Shown here in pieces: positions 17,414 to 23,841 of a stretch of 54,945 bases of DNA. Under the pieces are notes generated by a model that ran no database searches, had not been told where the DNA came from, and was given only the letters and a program-made list of their open reading frames with translations. Both the position numbers and the translations under genes were made by a program. The first letter of the stretch is position 1, and each line of letters opens with the position of its first letter. This DNA comes from Deltaproteobacteria bacterium (GTDB taxonomy: Bacteria > Bdellovibrionota_B > Oligoflexia > Oligoflexales > Bog-1112). The DNA is taken from contig JAHFAI010000007.1 in NCBI GenBank assembly GCA_023250635.1, positions 1,506 through 56,450 on the forward strand, read 5' to 3'.

Positions 17414-18928
17414 ATGTCCATTCTTGCTGCTCTGCGTTCCTGGTGCTGGGTCTGTTTAAACTGGCTCATTGAGCGCTTGCCTTTCTTAAAGAACGCTGAG
17501 TCCATTCCAGGGCTCTCTCGCTATATCGAGGCCCAGCATGAGGGGATGTTTGCGGAGCTGGAGGAGAGCATCAAGCCCTATCACCAGCGCTTTCCCCGTT
17601 TTAAGGCTCTTCCCGATCAGGGGCTTGCTGCCCCGCAAATAAGCGCCTGGGTCCGCGAGATGAGTAGCGAGGAGAGTCGGGTGTGGGAGCAGGGCTTTGC
17701 CTCCGGTTCGGTGTACCATGGTGATCGCGAACATATGGCACTGCTTAACGAGGTGTATGCCCTTACCTCTCAGACGAATCCCCTGCATAGCGATATTTGG
17801 CCGAGCATTAATAAGTTTGAAGCCGAAATCGTCGCGATGACTGCGCTTATGCTTGGCGCTGACGAAAATGCGCCTGCTCCGGTGGGGGGGACGGTAACCT
17901 CGGGGGGGAGCGAGAGCATAATGCTGGCGATGAAAACGTACCGCGATTATGCCCGGCAAAAGCGTGGTATTAAACATCCTGAGGCGATTATTCCCCTTAC
18001 TGCCCATGCGGCCTTTGATAAGGCCTGCCATTATTTTACTATCAAAAAAATTAGCGTTGCTGTTGGCTCTGATTATCGAGCCTCAGTCGAGGCGGTACGG
18101 CTCGCCCTCAGTCGTAATACCATCGTTATTGTGGGTTCGGCCCCCTCCTTTCCCCATGGGGTGATCGATCCCATCGCCGAACTAGCTGCTTTGGCGCAAC
18201 AGCGGGGCATTGGTTTTCATACTGACGCCTGCTTAGGAGGCTTCTTCCTCCCCTGGGTGCCTGAAAAGTATCAGGTGCCAGCCTTTGATTTTCGTGTTCC
18301 TGGGGTAAGCTCGATTTCGGCTGATACTCATAAGTTTGGCTATGCGAGCAAGGGAAGTTCGGTGCTGCTGTTTCGTGATGGAGCAATGCGGCATTTTCAA
18401 TATTTTGTCAGCACCGAATGGCCAGGAGGCTTGTATTTTTCCCCGACTTTTGCGGGGAGTCGACCCGGGGCCTTGATTGCTCAGTGTTGGGCAGCAATGC
18501 TGGCGATGGGCAGAGAAGGCTATCAAAGCTCCGTTGCCGCAATAATGCTTACCGCTGATTATATCAAAGAAGGAATTCGTAGCATTCCCGAGTTAGAAAT
18601 ACTGGGGGAGCCCCTCTGGGTGATCGCCTTTACCAGTAAGAGTCGCAATATCTACGATATTATGGAGCGGATGAGTCGCAAAGGCTGGCATCTCAATGGC
18701 CTGCATCGCCCCCCCTGTGTGCATATTTGTTTGACGCGCTTGCACACGAAGCCGGGAGTTGCCGAGCGTTTTGTTGAGGACCTGCGGGCGGCAACTTTGG
18801 AAGCCAGCTCCAGGGGCAAAAAAGGTGAGGGGATGGCTCCAGTTTACGGTATGGCAGCGCAAATTCCCCTGCGTGGCTTGGTAGCAAAATTTTTAAAAAA
18901 GTATATGGACAAGCTTTATGAGGTGTAG
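17414..18928 (+). CDS. Sphingosine-1-phosphate lyase family PLP enzyme
   Basis: A 504-residue PLP-dependent group II decarboxylase-fold protein closer to sphingosine-1-phosphate lyase than to glutamate decarboxylase. Matching segments: GSVYHGD, NPLHSDIWPSINKFEAEIV, VTSGGSESIMLAMKTYRDYA, APSFPHGVIDPI, HTDACLGGFFLPW and SADTHKFGYASKGSSVL, whose Lys307 is the expected PLP Schiff-base lysine. A hydrophobic N-terminal segment (residues 3-25) resembles the membrane anchor of eukaryotic enzymes. SPL cleaves long-chain-base phosphates to ethanolamine phosphate and a fatty aldehyde. The gene starts 9 bases after the SpoVR-vWA gene with GAGG upstream, so it is likely in the same transcript. Its substrate here is inferred. 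Confidence 0.85.
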   Translation: MSILAALRSWCWVCLNWLIERLPFLKNAESIPGLSRYIEAQHEGMFAELEESIKPYHQRFPRFKALPDQGLAAPQISAWVREMSSEESRVWEQGFASGSVYHGDREHMALLNEVYALTSQTNPLHSDIWPSINKFEAEIVAMTALMLGADENAPAPVGGTVTSGGSESIMLAMKTYRDYARQKRGIKHPEAIIPLTAHAAFDKACHYFTIKKISVAVGSDYRASVEAVRLALSRNTIVIVGSAPSFPHGVIDPIAELAALAQQRGIGFHTDACLGGFFLPWVPEKYQVPAFDFRVPGVSSISADTHKFGYASKGSSVLLFRDGAMRHFQYFVSTEWPGGLYFSPTFAGSRPGALIAQCWAAMLAMGREGYQSSVAAIMLTADYIKEGIRSIPELEILGEPLWVIAFTSKSRNIYDIMERMSRKGWHLNGLHRPPCVHICLTRLHTKPGVAERFVEDLRAATLEASSRGKKGEGMAPVYGMAAQIPLRGLVAKFLKKYMDKLYEV

Positions 18929-18931
18929 ACC

Positions 18932-20368
18932 TTGAGTAACGCTGGAATGCAAGCACTAGAGGCGCGTCTTCGCTGGGAATTAGAGGTGCTCAAGTACCCC
19001 CATCGGCCCTGGGTGCTGCGTCCCGAGCATCTACCTCCGCCACCTGCAGCAGCCTATGAGGTGGTTATTGTGGGTGGGGGCCAGAGTGGCCTGGCCCTTT
19101 GTTTTGCCTTGCGACGCGAAGGAATTGAGCGAATCCTCGTGCTCGATGCAGCCCCTCAGGGGCAAGCAGGGCCGTGGACCACCTTTGCGCGTATGCCGAC
19201 TCTGCGCACCCCCAAACATATTGCGGGACCTGATTGCGGTGTCCCCTCACTTACTCCTCGTGCCTGGTATGAGGCACGCTATGGTGCCGAGGCCTGGGAG
19301 GAACTCCGCTATATTCCTCGTGCCGATTGGGCAGCATATTTAGCCTGGTATGAACAGGTGCTGGCTTTGCCGGTACGCCACGAAACGCGGGTGGGAGCGA
19401 TTACCTGGGATGAAGGCCAAAGGATGTTTCGCCTGCCTTATCACGATAAATCCGGTGGCTCGGCTGTTTACGGTCGCAAGGTTGTCCTGGCGACGGGGAT
19501 CGATGGTTCTGGCGCTTGGCAGGTACCGGAATTTATCCGTTCGGCTTTGCCGAAGGAGCGTTATCACCATACCAATGAGGCTATCGATTTTTCGCGCTTG
19601 CATGGAAAAACCATTGCTGTTCTTGGCGCCGGAGCTTCGGCCTTTGATAATGCTATTATGGCTTGTCAGCAGGGGGCTACGAAAGTTGATTTGTTTTTTC
19701 GTCGCGATGATTTGGTCAAGATCAATCCCTATCGCTGGGCTGAGTACGTAGGGTTTTTAAAGCATCATGCCGATCTCCCGGCTGACGAAGATAAGTGGGC
19801 CTTTATTCATCATATGGTGCTGTTAGGTCAGCTGCCACCTCCTGCCACCCTTCGAGCCGCTGAAGCGTGCAGGCAATTTACCATGCACCCGGGTTCTCAT
19901 TGGAACGGGCTTGGGTTGGAAGGGGGGAGAATTAAAATTGCTTCGAACCGTGCTTCGTATTTCTGCGATCATCTTATTGTGGGAACTGGCTTTGTCACGG
20001 ATCTGCAGTTGCGTCCCGAGCTCAGTGAGCTCTGTTCCTCTATTGCTCTGTGGCAAGATCGTTTCACTCCTTCCTTGGGAACAGGCGGAGAGGATCTCCT
20101 CCGTCATCCCTATTTAAGTTCGGGATTTAGTTTTTGCGAAAAAACACCGGGAAAAGCCCCTTATTTGCAGAATTTATTTAACTATAACTTTGGTTCTTTG
20201 CTGAGCAATGGCTACGGAGGAGCGACTATCACGGGGATGAAATATAGTTTGCGCCGTCTGGTAGATGAGATCACTCGTCAGTTTTATCTTGAGGCTCAGG
20301 GCCAGCATTTGCAATCGTTGTATGACTATAAGGATGAAGATCGCGATGTTTACCAGCCACGTGCTTGA
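18932..20368 (+). CDS. FAD/NAD(P)-dependent monooxygenase, possible HpyO-type urate hydroxylase
   Basis: 478 residues. An FAD-binding Rossmann motif (VVIVGGGQSGLALCFALR, about 44-62), a second dinucleotide motif (IAVLGAGASAFDNAI, about 228) and a late VGTGF segment give the two-dinucleotide-domain architecture of flavin monooxygenases. The start is TTG, 3 bases after the SPL stop, with GAGGTG six bases upstream. The 3' end overlaps the 5-hydroxyisourate hydrolase gene by 23 bases. That pairing suggests the enzyme makes 5-hydroxyisourate, as HpyO does in Xanthomonas: a flavoprotein urate hydroxylase unrelated to HpxO and uricase. The oxidoreductase call is firm; the urate substrate is inference from the neighbour. 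Confidence 0.72.
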   Translation: MSNAGMQALEARLRWELEVLKYPHRPWVLRPEHLPPPPAAAYEVVIVGGGQSGLALCFALRREGIERILVLDAAPQGQAGPWTTFARMPTLRTPKHIAGPDCGVPSLTPRAWYEARYGAEAWEELRYIPRADWAAYLAWYEQVLALPVRHETRVGAITWDEGQRMFRLPYHDKSGGSAVYGRKVVLATGIDGSGAWQVPEFIRSALPKERYHHTNEAIDFSRLHGKTIAVLGAGASAFDNAIMACQQGATKVDLFFRRDDLVKINPYRWAEYVGFLKHHADLPADEDKWAFIHHMVLLGQLPPPATLRAAEACRQFTMHPGSHWNGLGLEGGRIKIASNRASYFCDHLIVGTGFVTDLQLRPELSELCSSIALWQDRFTPSLGTGGEDLLRHPYLSSGFSFCEKTPGKAPYLQNLFNYNFGSLLSNGYGGATITGMKYSLRRLVDEITRQFYLEAQGQHLQSLYDYKDEDRDVYQPRA

Positions 20369-20663
20369 TATGGTTCTCGGCAAACCCGCATCAGGGATGC
20401 AGGTGGAGATTTTCACCGGGGAGAAATTGCTGGCGTCGGCTTGGACTGACGAAAACGGGAGAATTCGGGACTTTAAGGTAGAAACAAACTGGGAATCTGC
20501 TTGTTATCGCCTGCGCTTTGGCGTAGCGGCGTATTTTGCCAAGCAGGAACTTGGCAGTTTGTACCCCTGGGTGGATATTCACCTCGAAGCGGTTTTTCCG
20601 GGGAGCTATCATATTCCGCTTATTCTTGCGCCGAATGGCTATAGTACCTATCGCGGATCATAA
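20346..20663 (+). CDS. 5-hydroxyisourate hydrolase (transthyretin-like)
   Basis: A 105-residue transthyretin-related hydrolase that opens 5-hydroxyisourate to OHCU in purine breakdown. Diagnostic features are the N-terminal TSHVLDMVLGKPASGM (catalytic His near the start), the DENGRI turn with its conserved Arg, HIPLILAPNGYSTY and the C-terminal YRGS. I chose the ATG at 20346 because HVLD lies five residues in, as in the family. It overlaps the monooxygenase gene by 23 bases. There is no signal peptide. OHCU decarboxylase and allantoinase genes are not visible in the window. It is the last gene of the operon. Confidence 0.9.
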   Translation: MFTSHVLDMVLGKPASGMQVEIFTGEKLLASAWTDENGRIRDFKVETNWESACYRLRFGVAAYFAKQELGSLYPWVDIHLEAVFPGSYHIPLILAPNGYSTYRGS

Positions 20664-20665
20664 CA

Positions 20666-20693
20666 AGGCCGTGGCGCTTTCGCGCCACGGCCT
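20666..20693 (+). terminator. Perfect 12-bp stem hairpin after the six-gene operon
   Basis: AGGCCGTGGCGC, loop TTTC, then GCGCCACGGCCT begins 3 bases after the HIU hydrolase stop. It is very GC-rich and would fold strongly. No U-tract follows, so it may be a transcript-stabilising or repeat-derived hairpin rather than an intrinsic terminator. Another hairpin with the same TTTC loop lies at 20825-20850. Confidence 0.6.
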
Positions 20694-20835
20694 AACTAGT
20701 CGCTGGCGCGAAATAGCATATTTCGTGCCGCGACGTGTCCTGAGGAGCAAAGCGACGAAGGATCTATCACGTGATATCCGGATGTTATGTGAAAGACCCT
20801 TCCTCACTGCGTTCGTCAGGACACGGCGCTGGCGC
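20693..20835 (+). repeat. 143-bp structured dispersed repeat, copy 1
   Basis: Nearly identical to 51913-52055, with two differences that I can see (A/G in GGATCTRTCACG and C/T in AAAGAYCCTTCC). The element is made of nested imperfect palindromes. GTCGCTGGCGCGAAATA pairs with TATTTCGTGCCGCGAC. CGTGTCCTGAGGAGC...GGATCT pairs with AGATCC...GTCAGGACACG. The TCCTGA...GGATCT words recall the widespread bacterial REP-like family containing TCATCCTGAG. No conserved ORF is present. It lies between the HIU hydrolase gene and a lipoprotein gene. Confidence 0.9.
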
Positions 20836-20850
20836 TTTCGCGCCAGCGCC
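20825..20850 (+). repeat. Hairpin at the repeat edge
   Basis: GGCGCTGGCGC, loop TTTC, then GCGCCAGCGCC form a perfect 11-bp stem. It overlaps the end of the 143-bp repeat and is absent from the second copy, which diverges after GGCGCTGGCGC. It shares the loop and design of the hairpin at 20666-20693. Confidence 0.7.
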
Positions 20851-20876
20851 TAATATACCCCTCGAATTTTGGTATG

Positions 20877-20973
20877 CTCAGCACTTTGCCAACTACTCAA
20901 GGCTTGGTGCAGTTTTGCTGCTTTCAAGGAGCGAGCAGCGGAGCGGCCGTCTGGCCGTGAGCACGCGCAGCAA
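20877..20973 (+). repeat. Dispersed repeat copies: CTCAGCACTT module plus GC-rich module
   Basis: 20877-20918 matches the reverse complement of 52061-52102 at most positions (CTCAGCACTT...CAACTACTCAAGGC...GTGCAGTTTTGC). 20896-20973 matches the reverse complement of 2455-2530. The two modules overlap here, so this copy links the other two. Between 20974 and 21053 I see only an AT-rich leader with the short motif listed next. Confidence 0.8.
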
Positions 20974-21020
20974 CTAGTGTACAATGGGGTATAGCAGCAC
21001 ATTTTCTGAAATTTAGTAAC

Positions 21021-21037
21021 CAGCACTTTGTCAACTA
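21021..21037 (+). promoter_or_regulatory. Leader motif CAGCACTTTGTCAACTA
   Basis: This 17-base motif ends exactly 16 bases before the ATG at 21054. A close version (CAGCACTTTCTACCAACTA) ends exactly 16 bases before the ATG at 49185, another lipoprotein gene. The same word occurs within the repeat at 20879-20895 and, inverted, at 52084-52100. The equal spacing to two starts suggests a 5'-leader element or a repeat end inserted at the same distance. Function unknown. Confidence 0.4.
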
Positions 21038-21053
21038 TTGGAAGGCTTTTGCC

Positions 21054-21815
21054 ATGAATATTAGGCTTCTTGGCGGTCTTTTTATTTTTGTAACTGCTTG
21101 CATTTTTAAACCTGAGAAGACTATACCTGACGGTGGTGCTACAGAGTTAAACTCCAAGAGAGGTGAACTGAGCCTAATTGCTCCTGAAGTTGAGCTTTTA
21201 TGGCAAAATCCCCCAGTTTATCCCTATTTAAAGATAACTGCTCCCGATAATATCGACTATGTAGAAGTGGAATGCAAATGCGGTACGGAAACCTGTTGGC
21301 AGGATCAATGGGGGTTTAATCGCATCGATTTATTCTGGCTTGATAAAGCAAACATTACCGCAGTCAATGCGCGCAGCTGCTCCTATAGCAGCTCTCCAGA
21401 ACATGAGTGTAGTGAGTGGAAGCCAGCTGTAATTTTAGCGCCGCCACCCGATCAGAGCGGTAATTCTAATACAGAAGAAAAACTGCAAAGCTATAAAAAG
21501 CTCGATGCCTTGGCCCAGCAGTCCTATGCTCTCGCTCTTACTTTAAAAGAACAGGCAAAATTTTGTGTGGATACCCCTGATGAGACCCTCTCCTCTCTGG
21601 AGAGAATCACTGCCATTGGCCTGGTAGCTTATCGTTATCTGGTAATGAATCCTGAGTTTTTTGAAAGCCAGTATTTCGAGGTCTCTCACTTTGGCTCTAA
21701 TCTCACGGTTTATCAAGGAGTGCATCCCTTAAACTCGGTGCTGGCTGCTTCGTTGAGTGTTGGAACAGCTCCAAGTTTTGGGCTGACTGGGGGGGGATCT
21801 GATTTACAGATCTAA
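21054..21815 (+). CDS. Lipoprotein of unknown function, coupled to the Ulp1-like gene
   Basis: 253 residues with a lipoprotein signal (GGLFIFVTAC; Cys16 is the predicted lipidated residue). The mature part has a Cys-rich strand region (VEVECKCGTETCWQD and a later CSYSSSPEHECSEW) that looks fibronectin/Ig-like with disulfides. A helical segment follows (about 145-185), and the end reads HPLNSVLAASLSVG. GGAAGG precedes the ATG. The stop overlaps the next ATG (TAATG), just after a G8 tract at 21789-21796. The last 60 residues could form the front of the protease-like domain encoded downstream, so the pair may be one protein split in two. Confidence 0.7.
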   Translation: MNIRLLGGLFIFVTACIFKPEKTIPDGGATELNSKRGELSLIAPEVELLWQNPPVYPYLKITAPDNIDYVEVECKCGTETCWQDQWGFNRIDLFWLDKANITAVNARSCSYSSSPEHECSEWKPAVILAPPPDQSGNSNTEEKLQSYKKLDALAQQSYALALTLKEQAKFCVDTPDETLSSLERITAIGLVAYRYLVMNPEFFESQYFEVSHFGSNLTVYQGVHPLNSVLAASLSVGTAPSFGLTGGGSDLQI

Positions 21816-23353
21816 TGCAAATGGCCAGCCATGAAGAGATTAGGGCCACGGTAAGAAGCATGGGAAATCCCCAAATTGCTGTTGGTAAGATTGATATTCC
21901 TTCAACCCATCCCCCGGGAGCTCGCTATATTCTCGAGCCTCAACTTGATGAGAAGCATTTCACCGGTTTTGTTCTTGATACCCAAACAAACAAGATCTTT
22001 ATGTTTGACAGCAATAGCTCATCAATGGAGCCAGTCCGTACGATTCCACAAGTCCCTCTCCCTGCTCGGGAAAAAAGAATTGCAGATCTCAAAAAATCTC
22101 AAACAAAAGCTACTTTTTATGATATTTCACGCTCTATTCAAACTGATAGCCGCCAATGTGGTTTTTTCCAATCTTGGTTTGTACAGCAAGTAGCCGCCGT
22201 TGACGGTAATCCAGAAAAACTGAAGGAAGCCATCCAGAATTCGAGCAAAGGAAAGGCGATGGCAGAAGTCGGTCTCCTACGCGAGCAAGGACGCGTACAG
22301 TTTTTTGCCGAGAAAAGGCTTAGCGATTTTCTTTTTTATACCAGAGACAGACGCCCCCCTCTCCTCCCTCTCACTGAGAAGGAATTGAGGGACAAGGGGC
22401 TTCTCCCCGGAGGCAAGACCCAGGCTGAAGTCAGTAAATTTACCGTTGAAGATTGGAAAGCATCGATGGCAGGAGAACATCTTTTTACCCTTGAGGAGTG
22501 GAAAAACTATCGTGATAGCTTGTTGATACAGGAGGGGCGAATAGGAATTAATGCAAATGAGCGAGTTGATTTTGAAAGGCATGTTTTCGAAATTCGCGGT
22601 TTGCGTTTGTCACCTATCGTCGTCCCTCTTCTGGCAGACATAGCGCCGCCCAATTCTCTCGGATATCGATTACGTAATAACAAGCTCAGGTCAGAAGATT
22701 GGCAACGAATACGCAATCACCCGAACTTCACCATAGATCCCATAGATCTTAGCACAGGTACCTATCTATCCGCAGGGGAAGATCCAGTTCGAGTAGATCA
22801 TCCCCAACGTGACCTATACCTGAAGATTCTTAAAGGAGATCCGCTCCAGGCAGCGGATAAAGAAAATGTGGATTTTTTGCTGAAAGATTCTGCTATATTT
22901 CGTAAACTTGAAAAAAAGGGACTAATTGTCTCTGGCCAACAAAATAGTAAAATTCTGATTTCCTTTCTGGGAGTAGAGGGAATATCAAGCCCAGATGTGC
23001 TTGCTCCGAGTGTTCCGGAAAAAGGGTCAAAGATTTTATCTTCAACTCCCTCAACCGCACATGGCGCGGCGATAGCCCCCGTAGGAGGACAGGGGGGAGT
23101 ATCTGCAGAGAAGGCTCGTGAATCCTTGCTTCCGCCGGTGTTAAACCCTGACCGTCTTAGTCGTGCTCATCAGCTCCCTCCTCTGGTACCTCGAGAGCAG
23201 GTTCAAATCTCAGAAACTCGAGTTGGAATAAGATTACCTCTTGCTAGTGAGGGGGAAACTTGTATAAGCGATTTAAATAAGGGACTCGATGACTTCGATA
23301 AAATTAGCCAACAAATCAATACAGAACAGGAGCACTTTAAAAAACAGCACTAA
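21815..23353 (+). CDS. Ulp1/C48-like (clan CE) cysteine protease candidate
   Basis: 512 residues with no signal peptide of its own. Near the N-terminus lie KHFTGFVLD (His48), IFMFDSNSS (Asp65) and SIQTDSRQCGFF (Gln109, Cys115). In yeast Ulp1 the catalytic His, Asp, Gln and Cys are separated by 17, 43 and 6 residues. Here the gaps are 17, 44 and 6, and the local context (aromatic after His, DS after Asp, CG at the Cys) also fits. The remaining 390 residues are mixed helical, then a Pro/Ser-rich tail, with no recognised domain. Clan CE enzymes include deSUMOylases, deubiquitinases and YopJ acetyltransferases. The start is coupled to the upstream lipoprotein with no good ribosome site of its own. 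Confidence 0.6.
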   Translation: MQMASHEEIRATVRSMGNPQIAVGKIDIPSTHPPGARYILEPQLDEKHFTGFVLDTQTNKIFMFDSNSSSMEPVRTIPQVPLPAREKRIADLKKSQTKATFYDISRSIQTDSRQCGFFQSWFVQQVAAVDGNPEKLKEAIQNSSKGKAMAEVGLLREQGRVQFFAEKRLSDFLFYTRDRRPPLLPLTEKELRDKGLLPGGKTQAEVSKFTVEDWKASMAGEHLFTLEEWKNYRDSLLIQEGRIGINANERVDFERHVFEIRGLRLSPIVVPLLADIAPPNSLGYRLRNNKLRSEDWQRIRNHPNFTIDPIDLSTGTYLSAGEDPVRVDHPQRDLYLKILKGDPLQAADKENVDFLLKDSAIFRKLEKKGLIVSGQQNSKILISFLGVEGISSPDVLAPSVPEKGSKILSSTPSTAHGAAIAPVGGQGGVSAEKARESLLPPVLNPDRLSRAHQLPPLVPREQVQISETRVGIRLPLASEGETCISDLNKGLDDFDKISQQINTEQEHFKKQH

Positions 23354-23388
23354 TAATCTTTATCCACCTTGAAAAAGGAAAAATACTT

Positions 23389-23487
23389 ATGTCTAAGACA
23401 AAAAACGCATTAATTTTAACGTGTATTTTTTTTATTTTCTCATGCAAAACCTCCCGTCTCAAGGAGAAATTTCCTTCTGGGGAGTAG
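23389..23487 (+). CDS. 32-residue lipoprotein-like peptide
   Basis: A short gene starting ATG 23389 with AAGGA about 9 bases upstream. It encodes a lipoprotein signal (MSKTKNALILTCIFFIFSCK, lipobox IFSC) and only 14 further residues, ending at TAG 23485-23487. It may be a complete tiny lipoprotein, similar in size to colicin-release lipoproteins, or the 5' remnant of a longer gene cut by the adjacent inverted-repeat element. It follows the Ulp1-like gene by 35 bases. The function is not assigned. Confidence 0.45.
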   Translation: MSKTKNALILTCIFFIFSCKTSRLKEKFPSGE

Positions 23488-23680
23488 CCCCTCTTTCTGC
23501 ACTTGTGAAAAGTATCTGAAAGAAATCTTCTTCCCCGCAGCAGCTTCTCTCCCCTCGTGCCTCCAGCATGGCAAGGCCCGTGAAAACCGGCAAGCGTCTT
23601 CATGAGCTGTTGCGGCTTAGGTGCCTCTTTACACGCCCAGTCCAGCTCAAGAAGCCACCTGCCAATTTTCTCGTTCCTTG
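23488..23680 (+). other. Non-coding or decayed sequence left of the HNH element
   Basis: There is no convincing gene here. On the minus strand a frame stays open through this stretch and the adjoining repeat arm, but it has no good start and reads through the unrelated 32-residue gene. A TGCCATGCTGG word near 23565-23575 (minus strand) recurs just outside the right arm at about 25278, hinting that older repeat sequence extends beyond the well-matched arms. Confidence 0.35.
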
Positions 23681-23830
23681 CCATTCGCTGGCTGTGGCCG
23701 AGGGGGAAAAGCGGCCGATTAGCCTCCCGAAAAAAGCTTGGACTCGGCACACTCTCGCAGCAGCGAGAACGAGGGTGTTCCACATAAAGGCGATTTTTCG
23801 TAGCGGCGAGCAAGGAGGAGGTCATTCCCT
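23681..23830 (+). repeat. Left 150-bp inverted repeat arm
   Basis: Starts CCATTCGCTGGCTGTGG and ends GAGGAGGTCATTCCCT. It matches the reverse complement of 25101-25250 over the full 150 bases with about seven mismatches and no gap. It includes an internal near-palindromic GC-rich segment (CTCTCGCAGCAGCGAGAACG). Confidence 0.92.
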
Positions 23831-23841
23831 CGCATCGACTT

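Noticed and set aside
17414-18928. Glutamate decarboxylase as the identity of the PLP enzyme
   Set aside because: The motif order and wording (NPLHSDIWPS, FPHGVIDPI, SADTHKFGYA) follow sphingosine-1-phosphate lyase, and the usual glutamate decarboxylase signatures are not seen.
20693-20835. The 143-bp repeat as a CRISPR or tRNA-like element
   Set aside because: There are only two distant copies and no spacer array, and the folded arms do not form a cloverleaf with a T-loop. I saw no tRNA or CRISPR signature anywhere in the window.
21789-21815. G8 tract as a phase-variation or fusion frameshift between the lipoprotein and the Ulp1-like gene
   Set aside because: After the tract the downstream frame meets TGA at 21800-21802 and the third frame stops soon after, so a slip in the G run would not join the genes.
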